A program made the translations under genes and the position numbers. The notes under the pieces were generated by a model, which saw nothing but the letters and a program-made list of their open reading frames with translations, did no database searches and had not been told where the DNA came from. From an uncultured Clostridia bacterium (GTDB lineage: Bacteria; Bacillota; Clostridia; TANB77; CAG-508), in the NCBI GenBank assembly GCA_948485625.1, contig CAOMRW010000001.1:86004-150003 (forward strand): a stretch of 64,000 nt of DNA. The letters run 5' to 3'. The stretch's first letter is position 1. Every line of letters starts with the position of its first letter. Positions 17,362 through 25,666 of the stretch are shown here, one piece after another.

Positions 17362-17994
17362 CTAAGATTTCTCTTCTCCTAGTGTATATATGTCAAATTG
17401 ATATGTTCTAATGTTTCCAGAGTCTTTTGTGTCTTGAATATCTTCATATTCTTTGTTTTTATTATTTTCATAATTCCAATACCAATCTATTTTTATATTT
17501 ATTTTTTCATTTTTAGTTATATATCCTGTTAGACTTTTTGATAGTTCTTCTAATGTATCTGCTTCTCCTAATATGTTTTCGTTTTTTGATGCTTTAAATT
17601 TTAAATTTTTTGGTTTTTGATTTTTACTATAAAAATCTACTTTATATTTTAAATTTTGATTTGAGTCTAATAATATATCAAAACTTCCTTGTGTTCCTGG
17701 TGCAATTTTTTCATATATAAGTGTTTTGTTGTTTATTGTTTTTGATAAATCTATTGTTTTAAAGTCTATATTTTTATAACTTATCTTAAAATTGTATTGT
17801 TGATTTTCTTCTTTATTTTCTGTATTATTATTTAAATTTTTATTTAGGTTTCCATTTGATAATAGTTTTAGAAATAAAATATCATCTATTATTTGTGGTT
17901 TAGATAATTCTTTTAGAAAAAATATTTTTATGAATAATATAATAAAGATTAGGATTGGAATTAAAATTAATTTTTTATTTAAGTTCTTTTTCAT
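17362..17994 (-). CDS. TasA/camelysin-like exported protein
   Basis: 210 residues. An N-terminal membrane or signal helix (about 8-28, LILIPILIFIILFIKIFFL) is followed by a beta-rich domain. Residues about 95-205 align with the gene at 18623: KIAPGTQGSFDILLDSN, QKPKNLKFKAS, ELSKSLTGYI, IDWYWNY and DTKDSGNIRTYQFDIYTLG match KIAPGTEGTFQIKIDST, QKPTNLKFTYG, LQETLTGTI, IGWKWKY and DTQDAKRISNYTFDVIVSG. It is thus a paralogue within the same operon, with a longer, Asn-rich N-terminal region. It is probably a minor fibre subunit or assembly factor. Confidence 0.68.
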   Translation of the reverse strand: MKKNLNKKLILIPILIFIILFIKIFFLKELSKPQIIDDILFLKLLSNGNLNKNLNNNTENKEENQQYNFKISYKNIDFKTIDLSKTINNKTLIYEKIAPGTQGSFDILLDSNQNLKYKVDFYSKNQKPKNLKFKASKNENILGEADTLEELSKSLTGYITKNEKINIKIDWYWNYENNKNKEYEDIQDTKDSGNIRTYQFDIYTLGEEKS

Positions 17995-18003
17995 TTAATC
18001 ACC

Positions 18004-18573
18004 TTATGCCTTTACCTGTTCAGTATGAACTTTGACTTGAATTTTTTCCATAATATCATTTATTGAATTTGATTTATTTTCATCATATGTTATTTTTATT
18101 TTATATTCTCTTTCTTCTTTTTTATTTTTTGAAATTTGTATATATTGTGTTTTATTTTCATTTAAGTTTAATTTATTTTCATTTTCATATAATTCTATAT
18201 TTATGGATTCATCCACATTAGGTGAAATTTCTATATAATATTTTAAATCTGTTTCTGTTATTTTATTTTGTGCATTATAGTTTTTAATTTTAAAAGTATA
18301 CATCCCATAATTTTTAGTTGCAGTTATATCTATGCTTGGATTATTTTCTATTAGTAAAATTGGTTCTGCTATTTGTGTTTTTCCGTTTATTATTACTTGT
18401 TCAAAAACTTTTGCCATGCTGTATCCACAAAATAGTAACAAAATGGTGATAAATATTATTAAAATTGCTGTTATTAATTTTGTATTTTTTTGATTTGAAT
18501 TTTCTTCTTTATTTATTTTTCCTTTATTAAATATTGGCAAGTTTATATATTTTATATTTTCTTTTTTATTCAT
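18004..18573 (-). CDS. TasA-operon membrane protein with beta-rich domain
   Basis: 189 residues. The cytoplasmic N-terminus (about 1-32) is unusually long, followed by one membrane helix (LITAILIIFITILLLFCGYSMA) and an outside domain beginning AKVFEQVIINGKTQIAEPIL. The domain (YGMYTFKIKNYN, YYIEISPNVDESINIEL) resembles camelysin/TasA-type beta sandwiches, and the boundary GYSMAKV is like the exported start in the neighbour. It might be processed by a SipW-like peptidase; none is encoded here. It lies 9 bp before the next gene and 49 bp after the TasA-like gene. Confidence 0.58.
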   Translation of the reverse strand: MNKKENIKYINLPIFNKGKINKEENSNQKNTKLITAILIIFITILLLFCGYSMAKVFEQVIINGKTQIAEPILLIENNPSIDITATKNYGMYTFKIKNYNAQNKITETDLKYYIEISPNVDESINIELYENENKLNLNENKTQYIQISKNKKEEREYKIKITYDENKSNSINDIMEKIQVKVHTEQVKA

Positions 18574-18622
18574 GTCTCCTCCTTTTATAAAAGCATTTTC
18601 ATATTTTTTATATTAATAGTTA

Positions 18623-19216
18623 TTAATTATTGGGTTCTACTTGTGTTCCAGATACTATAACATCAAAAGTATAATTACTTATTCTTTTTGCATCTTGTGT
18701 ATCTATTAAATCACTTGCTGCTATTTCTTGTGCTGTGTTTCCTGTTTCATATTTCCATTTCCATCCAATGTCTAGGACTCTTATTTTATTTTCATCATTT
18801 GCATTTATTGTTCCTGTTAATGTTTCTTGCAATTGTGTTAAGGAATTATATGTGTTTCCTCCATATGTAAATTTTAAATTTGTAGGTTTTTGTGATTCAT
18901 TTTCTAATCTTACAACATAGTTTACTCCTACTTCTGAGCCTGTTGAATCTATTTTTATTTGAAATGTTCCTTCTGTTCCTGGTGCTATTTTGTTATTTAT
19001 TATTTTTGAATTATTTAATGTTGATTCTAAAGAAATTCTCTGAATTTGTTCTTCTTTTTCATTTACTTTAAAATTCCAATTTGCTATGTCTGCTGTTCCT
19101 TGTCCTGTTACTTTAGACATGTATTTTGCATATGCATGTCCTCCTACAAATGCTAATATTATTACTGCAAGTGCAATAACTACTAATACTATTTTTTTGC
19201 TTTTCTTCAATAGCAT
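18623..19216 (-). CDS. TasA/camelysin-like fibre protein
   Basis: 197 residues. The signal segment (about 8-30, IVLVVIALAVIILAFVGGHA) ends at HAYAKY, followed by the TasA-type start YMSKVTGQGTADIANWNF. The rest is a beta sandwich with KIAPGTEGTFQIKIDSTGSE and FDVIVSGTQ. TasA and camelysin form extracellular fibres in Bacillus biofilms and are processed by SipW. GAGGAGG lies before the ATG. It is the first gene of the operon and has a consensus promoter, so it is probably the major subunit. Confidence 0.78.
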   Translation of the reverse strand: MLLKKSKKIVLVVIALAVIILAFVGGHAYAKYMSKVTGQGTADIANWNFKVNEKEEQIQRISLESTLNNSKIINNKIAPGTEGTFQIKIDSTGSEVGVNYVVRLENESQKPTNLKFTYGGNTYNSLTQLQETLTGTINANDENKIRVLDIGWKWKYETGNTAQEIAASDLIDTQDAKRISNYTFDVIVSGTQVEPNN

Positions 19217-19280
19217 TCCTCCTCTTATTCAATTTTTAACTTTTTTTGGATTTTTTTCGATTTAATTTGATTTAAACAAA

Positions 19281-19294
19281 GTTCTTTCGAACTG
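19281..19294 (-). promoter_or_regulatory. GAAA-loop hairpin in TasA-like leader
   Basis: AGTTC-GAAA-GAACT in the ~115-nt leader between promoter and start codon: a 5-bp stem with a GNRA-type tetraloop. It may stabilise or regulate the mRNA. Weak evidence. Confidence 0.35.
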
Positions 19295-19336
19295 TTTTTT
19301 GAATTTAATTTATAAAAAATATGAAAATGTATTTTG

Positions 19337-19365
19337 ATTATACTTCCAAAAAATGGATTTGTCAA
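19337..19365 (-). promoter_or_regulatory. Consensus sigma-A promoter of the TasA-like operon
   Basis: On the minus strand: perfect TTGACA (19360-19365), 17-bp spacer, perfect TATAAT (19337-19342). The spacer contains the small palindrome TCCA-(A/T)5-TGGA, a possible operator. This predicts strong expression unless repressed. Confidence 0.85.
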
Positions 19366-19405
19366 CAAAAACTTTTCGACAAAAATTGACATATTACTAT
19401 ATTTT

Positions 19406-19438
19406 TAAAGAGCATCTGGAAATTCCAAATGCTCTTTT
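19406..19438 (-). terminator. Intrinsic terminator of gene 19453
   Basis: AAAGAGCAT pairs with ATGCTCTTT around a small inner GGAA/TTCC stem, after the stop codon of the 405-residue gene. T-tract on the minus strand. Confidence 0.7.
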
Positions 19439-19452
19439 TAAGTATAATTTGT

Positions 19453-20670
19453 TTAATGTTCATTTTTTGTCATTCTTTCATAGAACATTCTCCAACTTTT
19501 TTTGTACTCCTCTTCATCATCTTTAAAGATTCCATTTGCTTCTGCTTTTTTGATAATTTCTGTAAATTCATCTTGTAATGTTTCTACCAGCTTCTTGAAG
19601 TCAATTTTTTCTTGAGAAATGTATTTCTCAAATTTAGATTTTTGCCAATCCTCTTGAAGCTTTTCAAAAACAGGTCCTTGATGATAAAGTGAATAAATCC
19701 GATAATAATTAGAAGCACTTTTAATCATTTCTGTCAAATATCTTTCTCTTGCAGTTATTGCTTTTTCATTATCAATACCATATAAAGAATTGTAACAATA
19801 CTGAACTGCTTCTTTATCTGCTGGGTCTTCACTATAGAAATCATCACCATAATTTATTCTGTGTTCTATGTTTGCAGAGCAATTTAAAATAGCAATTTTT
19901 ATATCAAGTGCATATTCCTTAGGGAAACTTAGCTTTTTGCAAATTCTTACAAGTTCTCTTGCTGGTGCAATCCAATCATAGTCAGATTTGCTATCTGTCA
20001 TTACTTTTTCATGAAGTTCTTTAGCTGTTAATACATGTTTTATATCTTTACATTCATGAATTAGATACCTATGACCAAAAAAATCCATTGTGTCCTTTTC
20101 TCCTTCTGAATAGTTTTTTATAAATCTTTTCTTTTTTTGATCCATATATGTTTTTAGTAAAAGTGTGGCTATAAATACTAGAATGCATATAAAAAAGTAG
20201 CATGCAAGAAGAATTAATATTCCACATAAGATAGAAAAAACTTTATTCCCCAAGCTATAAGATTTAATATATTCATCCAAACTTTCTATTTCGATGCTAT
20301 ATTTTTCTTCTAAAATTTTGTAATCATTAGATAATGTGATTGTTGCATTATATGTATTTTGGTCTGTCGAGTCATCTTGTAAATAATAATAAAAGTATAT
20401 ACTTTCATTATCATTATAGATATTATATCGCACTTTATCATTGAAAATTTTTCTTGTGTCTATGCTAACTCCTTCTTGAATGGATTCTCTTGCAATGTCT
20501 TTTAATAATTTGCACTTTTCTTTTTTGTTTTCGTAACTGTTCATTATTTTTTGTTCATTTTGTAGTTTCTCAAATATTATTCTACTTGAAATAATGACAG
20601 TTACTATACTTAAAAGAATAGCAACAAGTATTATGGCTAATGTTGATATAAACCGCTTCTTTCTTTTCAT
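19453..20670 (-). CDS. Two-helix membrane protein of unknown function
   Basis: 405 residues that I do not recognise. A membrane helix at about 8-30 (TLAIILVAILLSIVTVIISS) is followed by an outside domain of ~110 residues, a second helix pair region at about 145-175 (VFSILCGILILLACYFFICI) and a cytoplasmic part of ~225 residues, mostly helical (HVLTAKELHEKVMTD, YDWIAPARELVRICKK). This layout suggests a sensor or membrane-associated scaffold, but nothing proves it. It uses CGG twice and CGA codons, which its neighbours avoid, so it may have been acquired. Its upstream region is a duplicate of the one before the gene at 20882. Confidence 0.6.
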   Translation of the reverse strand: MKRKKRFISTLAIILVAILLSIVTVIISSRIIFEKLQNEQKIMNSYENKKEKCKLLKDIARESIQEGVSIDTRKIFNDKVRYNIYNDNESIYFYYYLQDDSTDQNTYNATITLSNDYKILEEKYSIEIESLDEYIKSYSLGNKVFSILCGILILLACYFFICILVFIATLLLKTYMDQKKKRFIKNYSEGEKDTMDFFGHRYLIHECKDIKHVLTAKELHEKVMTDSKSDYDWIAPARELVRICKKLSFPKEYALDIKIAILNCSANIEHRINYGDDFYSEDPADKEAVQYCYNSLYGIDNEKAITARERYLTEMIKSASNYYRIYSLYHQGPVFEKLQEDWQKSKFEKYISQEKIDFKKLVETLQDEFTEIIKKAEANGIFKDDEEEYKKSWRMFYERMTKNEH

Positions 20671-20676
20671 GAATAT

Positions 20677-20860
20677 TCCTCCTTCAATATTTATTGTGTT
20701 GTTTGCTTGTTATAAATGTTAACTCCTTAAGGAGATAAGCAAATTTAGTCTTTGCTTATTATATTATATATTTACATAAAATTCAAGTATTTATCTTTAA
20801 AAATCCTATAGAGATTCCCTATAGGTTTTAAATATGTAGTTATAGATCAATATGTAATTA
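20677..20860. repeat. Duplicated upstream region, copy 1
   Basis: About 180 bp, similar along its length to 21092-21280: CAATATTTATTGTG/CAATATTAATTGTG, ATGTTAACTCC/ATGTTAAGCTCC, AGGAGAT, AATCCTATAGA, ATGTAGTTATA and ATCAATAT. Each copy starts at the ribosome binding site of its gene. It includes the promoter at 20758-20786. Confidence 0.7.
20758..20786 (-). promoter_or_regulatory. Promoter of gene 19453
   Basis: On the minus strand: TTGAAT (20781-20786), 17-bp spacer, perfect TATAAT (20758-20763). The same place in the second copy reads TAGAAT-17-TATGCT (21169-21197), a weaker version. Confidence 0.65.
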
Positions 20861-20881
20861 TTTTATGTTATGGATAATAGT

Positions 20882-21097
20882 CTAAATTTTGTATTTAGAT
20901 TTATGTGATTTTGAAAATTCAATTAAGTCATCTAAATTGTCTTCACATTTATCTTTAATAGAATATGCTATATTTTTGCTTATTTTAACGTTAATAGTAT
21001 CTTCTTTTAAAAGAAAATATATTTGTAATCCAATTATAATAGCTAATATTGCAACAAAAATAATGCCTATAATAATATCCACATTTTTCTCCTCCAA
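20882..21097 (-). CDS. Small single-helix membrane protein
   Basis: 71 residues: one N-terminal membrane helix (about 8-30, IIIGIIFVAILAIIIGLQIYFLL, split here as two parts IIIGIIFVAILAI and IIGLQIYFLL) and a charged cytoplasmic or outside tail of 40 residues (KISKNIAYSIKDKCEDNL). GGAGG lies before the ATG. It shares its upstream region with the 405-residue membrane protein next to it, so the two may be expressed together or come from a duplication. Function unknown. Confidence 0.55.
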   Translation of the reverse strand: MEEKNVDIIIGIIFVAILAIIIGLQIYFLLKEDTINVKISKNIAYSIKDKCEDNLDDLIEFSKSHKSKYKI

Positions 21098-21280
21098 TAT
21101 TAATTGTGCTGTTTACTTATTTTCTATGTTAAGCTCCAAAAGGAGATTATAAAATTTTGTCTTTCGATAGCATATCATATATTTATGTAAAATTCTAGTG
21201 TTTAGCTAAAAATAATCCTATAGAAATTTCTCTATATTATTTAAACATGTAGTTATAAATCAATATATTTGAATATAGCT
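21092..21280. repeat. Duplicated upstream region, copy 2
   Basis: Second copy of the region at 20677-20860, upstream of the 71-residue membrane protein. Similarity is uneven but continues through the promoter and beyond, so the whole control region was duplicated. Confidence 0.7.
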
Positions 21281-21402
21281 ATACTTTTTATTTCTTTTTC
21301 ATTTTATTTATTCAAATTGATTAGGTAATTGGTATATAGTAATTCCACCTTTTCTTTCCCAATTAATTATTATATTATCAAATTCTTTTGCTTTAAATAA
21401 GT

Positions 21403-21993
21403 CTAATTTATTATATTCTTCCTAATTATTTTACAAATTTGTTCTGTTTTATCTTTTCCTGATATTGTTTCATAAATGTTTAATATTTCTCTAATAATCA
21501 TATTTTCGTCATCTTTGATATTCGAAAATAAATATGGTGTATATATAACGTCAGCTAAAAATAAATCAAAATTTAATTTTTTAAATCCTACTTTTTCATA
21601 AAAATTCTTTCTCTTTTCTCTTATTAAATTTTCTTTTGCATTTTTACCTAATCCAACTTTTTCAATCTCTATAAAAATACCCCTATTGTCTCTTTCCTGT
21701 TCTAATAAAATTTGTAATGCTTTAGTACCAAATTTATTATTTCTATATTGTGGTAGTATAGCTAAGTAATCTAAAATAACATATCCTTTATCTTTAACTT
21801 TATTTACTATCATAAATCCAATTATTTCATTTTTATATAAAATTTCTATAATTCTTGTGTAGTGCTTTTCATAAGAGGAGTGTAATAATTCTATTGGCTT
21901 TCTTTCATCTTCTGGGAATATGTCTAAATAATATGAATATAATTCTTTTTTAAATTTGTCTATGTTTATATCTTTTAATTTTATATCTTCCAT
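21403..21993 (-). CDS. GNAT-family N-acetyltransferase, possibly truncated
   Basis: 196 residues. The GNAT core shows as IIEILYKNEIIGFMIVNK (beta strands), VILDYLAILPQYRNNKFGTKAL (acetyl-CoA loop, Q/R-x-x-x-G-x-G/A form) and EKRKNFYEKVGFKKL. It is probably an acetyltransferase of unknown substrate. Directly after the stop, another frame continues with EEYNKLDLFKAKEF...GGITIYQLPNQFE and stops at 21308. It has no start codon of its own. One missing base near 21407 would join them into a 228-residue protein. This could be a real truncation or a sequence error. Confidence 0.75.
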   Translation of the reverse strand: MEDIKLKDINIDKFKKELYSYYLDIFPEDERKPIELLHSSYEKHYTRIIEILYKNEIIGFMIVNKVKDKGYVILDYLAILPQYRNNKFGTKALQILLEQERDNRGIFIEIEKVGLGKNAKENLIREKRKNFYEKVGFKKLNFDLFLADVIYTPYLFSNIKDDENMIIREILNIYETISGKDKTEQICKIIRKNIIN

Positions 21994-22045
21994 AAATTTT
22001 TATTTTCCTCCTATTAATTCCTTTCAATAATAATATCAGCTATAC

Positions 22046-22077
22046 AAAAAAGCCGTTTCTTTTGAAACGGTCTTTTT
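22046..22077 (-). terminator. Terminator of the tRNA-His/tRNA-Gln unit
   Basis: On the minus strand GACCGTTTC-AAAA-GAAACGGC followed by TTTTTTG. It lies 21 bp after the tRNA-Gln 3' end. Confidence 0.8.
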
Positions 22078-22098
22078 ATATTTTATTAAACTTTTTAT

Positions 22099-22173
22099 TG
22101 GCTGGGCTGGCTAGATTCGAACTAGCGCATGCCAGAGTCAAAGTCTGGTGCCTTACCGCTTGGCTACAGCCCA
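22099..22173 (-). tRNA. tRNA-Gln (TTG)
   Basis: 75 nt with encoded CCA. The acceptor TGGGCTG pairs with CAGCCCA. The anticodon stem CCAGA/TCTGG holds the loop CTTTGAC, anticodon TTG. T-arm CTAGTTCGAATCTAG. Confidence 0.95.
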
Positions 22174-22188
22174 ATATCAAATTAAAAC

Positions 22189-22266
22189 TGGGGTGGAAGA
22201 TGGGACTCGAACCCACGGTCTCCAGTGCCACAAACTGGCGCGTTAACCAACTACGCTACATCCACC
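22189..22266 (-). tRNA. tRNA-His (GTG)
   Basis: 78 nt with encoded CCA and the extra 5' G (G-1) typical of tRNA-His, facing a C discriminator. The anticodon stem CCAGT/ACTGG holds the loop TTGTGGC, anticodon GTG. 16 bp upstream of tRNA-Gln on the same strand, probably one transcript. Confidence 0.95.
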
Positions 22267-22438
22267 ATAGCTCACGTGCTTGTTTTCTTGGCACTTTTAT
22301 ATTTTAACTCATTTACTATAAGTTTGTCAAGCCTATTTTGGTATTTTTTTAATTATTTTTATTTACATAATTTTACTTTTATGTTATACTTATTATAGTA
22401 GTTGTAGTAATAGTCTAAAGTTTATTTAGGAGGAAAAT

Positions 22439-22600
22439 ATGCAAAACATAATTATGGCTATTTCAGTTGTTTTTTCAGTGTTAGAGATTATATGTCTTTC
22501 TGTAGATATTTATCTATTCTACTACAAGAAGAAAAAAAGACAGGCTCTATGTGCTATGGCCTTTGCTCTTTTATCAGGAGCAATTTCACTGGGATTATGA
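22439..22600 (+). CDS. Small membrane protein, with an in-frame continuation after TGA
   Basis: 53 residues from an ATG preceded by TTTAGGAGGAAAAT. One membrane helix (about 4-27, IIMAISVVFSVLEIICLSV) is followed by a basic stretch YYKKKKRQ and a second hydrophobic part ending at TGA (22598-22600). The same frame continues without a break for 26 codons, GETIFMVICFIFSVVAFWSC then LYLEC, to TGA TAG, and would add another helix. Options are a Trp-to-stop mutation, a second small protein starting at the ATG at 22616 with GGAG upstream, or recoding of the TGA. TGA acts as a normal stop in other genes here. A strong terminator follows. Confidence 0.55.
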   Translation: MQNIIMAISVVFSVLEIICLSVDIYLFYYKKKKRQALCAMAFALLSGAISLGL

Positions 22601-22687
22601 GGAGAAACTATCTTTATGGTAATTTGTTTTATATTTTCTGTTGTAGCTTTCTGGTCATGTCTGTATCTCGAATGCTGATAGACATTG

Positions 22688-22727
22688 TAAAAAAGGCCAT
22701 CTTATTGAAAAATAAGGTGGCCTTTTT
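22688..22727 (+). terminator. Intrinsic terminator of small membrane protein gene
   Basis: AAAAAGGCCATCTTATT pairs with AATAAGGTGGCCTTTTT around a GAAA loop, one G-T pair, then T-tract. Very stable. Confidence 0.88.
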
Positions 22728-22812
22728 ATATTGAACATTTTTAATATAAATACTATGAATATTTAATACAAATTCTAATATAATGTATTAATAAATTTTA
22801 TGGAGGAAAGTT

Positions 22813-23199
22813 ATGGAAAATATTCAAATAGGAGAAAATAAATCTATAATAAATATATTGAAAGGTGTTGGTATATCATTAATATCTACTGTACTTTTAT
22901 TAATAATATTTTCAATAGTATTAACATATTCAAGTATACAAGAAAGTGCAATTAATCCAGTAATTATGATAATAACAGCAATAAGTATATTAATCGGAAG
23001 TTCAATTAGTAATATGAAAATTAAAAAAAATGGATTAATAAATGGAGCTATTATAGGAGCAATATATATTATAACAATATATCTCATTTCTAGTATTTTG
23101 AATTGGAAATTTTCATTAAATGTACAATCTATAATAATGATAACAATGAGTATAGTATTTGGAATTTTAGGAGGAATAATAGGAGTTAATAGAAAATAG
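22813..23199 (+). CDS. TIGR04086-type membrane protein
   Basis: 128 residues, four membrane helices: GVGISLISTVLLLIIFSIVL, MIITAISILIGSSISNM, GLINGAIIGAIYIITIYLIS and IIMITMSIVFGILGGIIG. The short loops, the conserved KKNGLINGA segment and the length agree with the TIGR04086 family, found in spore-forming clostridia. Function unknown. TGGAGGAAAG lies before the ATG. It precedes mutS2 by 114 bp on the same strand. Confidence 0.7.
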   Translation: MENIQIGENKSIINILKGVGISLISTVLLLIIFSIVLTYSSIQESAINPVIMIITAISILIGSSISNMKIKKNGLINGAIIGAIYIITIYLISSILNWKFSLNVQSIIMITMSIVFGILGGIIGVNRK

Positions 23200-23313
23200 C
23201 TTTATCTTTTTAATATATTTATTTGTGTTCCATTCTTTATTAAATGTATAATGGTTGACTTTTGATTTTATCCATGTATAATAATTATATATTTTAATAA
23301 AGGATTTGATGGC

Positions 23314-25665
23314 ATGAATAATTATTTAAAGAAACTAGAATATAATAAAATTTTAGAAAAATTATCTACTTATGCAATAACATATTTAGGAAAAGATTTA
23401 TGTTTAAATCTTTTACCTTCTAATGAAAAGGATGAAGTTGAATATATTTTAAAGGAAACTGAAGAATCTGTAAATATTTTGTATAGGAGTAATAATCCTC
23501 CTATTTATGAAATTGCTGATAATACAATTAATATAAAAACTTTAGAGTCCTATGGTACTCTTTCTATAAAGTCTATTTTAGATATATGTAATATATTAAC
23601 TATTTCAGAAAAACTAAAAAAATATTTTTATGCAGATTATATAAATGATGATGAGTTTATGTGTTTAAGAATTTTATTTTCTCAATTGTATTCAAATACT
23701 TCAATTATTGAAAAAATATCACATAGCATAATTGATGAAAATACAATTGATGATAATGCTTCAAAAGAATTATTTAATATTAGAAAAAAGCAAAGAAATA
23801 TTGAACAAGATATAAAATCTAAATTAAATACATTTCTTCATTCTTCAACATATTCTAAATATATACAAGAAAATGTTGTAACTTTAAGAAATGATAGATA
23901 TGTAATTCCTGTTAAAGAAGAGTATAAATCTCAAATTAAAGGATTTGTGCATGATATATCTAGTTCTGGCTCTACAGTTTTTATAGAGCCTATATCTGTT
24001 TTTGAACTTAATAATGAAATTGCAAATTTAAAGATTGAAGAAAGTTTGGAAATTGAAAAAATATTACAAAATTTAAGCAAGCTTTTTTATCCTTATATTG
24101 ATGAGATAAAAAGTGATATTTCTTTAATTTCAAAATTAGATTTTATATTTGCAAAGGCTAAATATTCTAGAGAAATTAAAGGAATTACTCCTTTAATTAG
24201 TGAAGATAAAAAAATTATATTAAATAATGCTAAACATCCATTACTTGACCCTAATATAGCTGTTCCTATTTCACTTACATTAGGTGAAAATTTCTCTACT
24301 TTAGTTATAACTGGTCCAAATACAGGAGGAAAAACTGTAACTTTAAAAACTATTGGTCTTTTGACTCTTATGGCATGTAGTGGTCTTAATATTCCTGCTT
24401 CTGAGAAAAGTAGTATTTATGTATTTGATAAAATATTTGCTGATATTGGTGATGACCAAAGTATTTCAGATTCACTTAGTACTTTTTCATCACATATGAA
24501 AAATATTGTTGATATTGTAAATAATTGTACTGAGAATTCATTAATTTTAGTTGATGAATTAGGCTCTGGTACTGACCCAATTGAAGGAGCTTCTCTTGCA
24601 ATTAGTATTTTGGATTATTTTAAAAGTAATCATTGTTTAACTGTTGCAACTACACATTATCAGGAACTAAAAAAATATGCTTTAATAACTGATAGGTTTG
24701 AAAATGCTTCTGTTGAATTTGATATAAATACTCTTTCTCCTACTTATCATTTATTAATTGGTGTTCCTGGAAAAAGTAATGCATTTGAGATTAGTAACAA
24801 ACTTGGACTTCCCGAGAATATTATTAATATGGCTAAATTAAGTCTAAGTAAGAAAGATGTTGATTTTGAAGAATTATTAAAAACTATTTATGATAATAAA
24901 TCTCAAATTGAAAATGAAAGAATTCAAATCTCAAAAGAATTAGAAACTGTTTCTAATCTAAGAAAGTCTTTGCAAAAGGACAATTCAAAATTATTGGAAC
25001 AAGAAAAAGAAATTATTAATAATGCTAAAATTAAGGCTAGAAATATTTTATTAGATGCAAAAGAAGAAGCTAATGAAATTATTTCTAAAATGAATAATAT
25101 TTCTATTTCTAATAGTGAATTAAATAATTTGCGAAATCAGTTAAATAAAGATATTAAAGATATTTCTATCATTTCATCTGAGCCACAAGTTTCTGAACAG
25201 TTATTAAATATTAAAGATATTAAACCTAACATGGAGGTCTTTGTTACTTCATTTGGTAAAAATGGTATTGTTTTATCAAATGTTTCAAAGTCTAATGAAG
25301 TTCAAGTGCAAATTGGTAGTATAAAGTTAAATGTGAATATAAAATATTTACAAAAGATTAATAATTCAGGTAAGAAATTATCTTCTTCTGTTTCATATAA
25401 TTCTGTTTCAAAAACAAGAAATGCTAAGTCTGAAGTAAATGTTATAGGTTTGAACGTTGAGGAGGCAGTTTTTGTTGTAGATAAGTTTTTGGATGATAGT
25501 TCTCTTGCAAAACTTCAAACTGTTAGAATTGTTCATGGTAAAGGTACTGGAAAATTGCGTGAGGGTATTCACAAATTTTTGAAGTCTAATTCTCTTGTTA
25601 AGTCTTTTAGATTGGGAACTTATGGTGAGGGCGAAATGGGAGTTACTGTTGTGGAACTAAAATAA
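23314..25665 (+). CDS. mutS2: Endonuclease MutS2
   Basis: 783 residues. The MutS-type ATPase core has Walker A GPNTGGKTVTLKT at about 334-346 and Walker B/D-loop VDELGSGTDPIEGASLA, followed by a long coiled coil (about 510-620). The C-terminal Smr nuclease domain (about 705-783) has NVEEAVFVVDKFLDD, IVHGKGTGKLREGI and the end MGVTVVELK. It lacks the mismatch-recognition domain of MutS1. It is involved in limiting recombination and, in Bacillus, in splitting collided ribosomes. AAAGGAT lies upstream of the ATG. It is convergent with the dCMP deaminase across a perfect palindrome. Confidence 0.95.
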   Translation: MNNYLKKLEYNKILEKLSTYAITYLGKDLCLNLLPSNEKDEVEYILKETEESVNILYRSNNPPIYEIADNTINIKTLESYGTLSIKSILDICNILTISEKLKKYFYADYINDDEFMCLRILFSQLYSNTSIIEKISHSIIDENTIDDNASKELFNIRKKQRNIEQDIKSKLNTFLHSSTYSKYIQENVVTLRNDRYVIPVKEEYKSQIKGFVHDISSSGSTVFIEPISVFELNNEIANLKIEESLEIEKILQNLSKLFYPYIDEIKSDISLISKLDFIFAKAKYSREIKGITPLISEDKKIILNNAKHPLLDPNIAVPISLTLGENFSTLVITGPNTGGKTVTLKTIGLLTLMACSGLNIPASEKSSIYVFDKIFADIGDDQSISDSLSTFSSHMKNIVDIVNNCTENSLILVDELGSGTDPIEGASLAISILDYFKSNHCLTVATTHYQELKKYALITDRFENASVEFDINTLSPTYHLLIGVPGKSNAFEISNKLGLPENIINMAKLSLSKKDVDFEELLKTIYDNKSQIENERIQISKELETVSNLRKSLQKDNSKLLEQEKEIINNAKIKARNILLDAKEEANEIISKMNNISISNSELNNLRNQLNKDIKDISIISSEPQVSEQLLNIKDIKPNMEVFVTSFGKNGIVLSNVSKSNEVQVQIGSIKLNVNIKYLQKINNSGKKLSSSVSYNSVSKTRNAKSEVNVIGLNVEEAVFVVDKFLDDSSLAKLQTVRIVHGKGTGKLREGIHKFLKSNSLVKSFRLGTYGEGEMGVTVVELK

Positions 25666-25666
25666 A

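Noticed and set aside
22598..22600. Genome-wide reassignment of TGA to an amino acid
   Set aside because: TGA ends several conserved genes here (priA, hemW, the NIF3-like gene) at the expected length.
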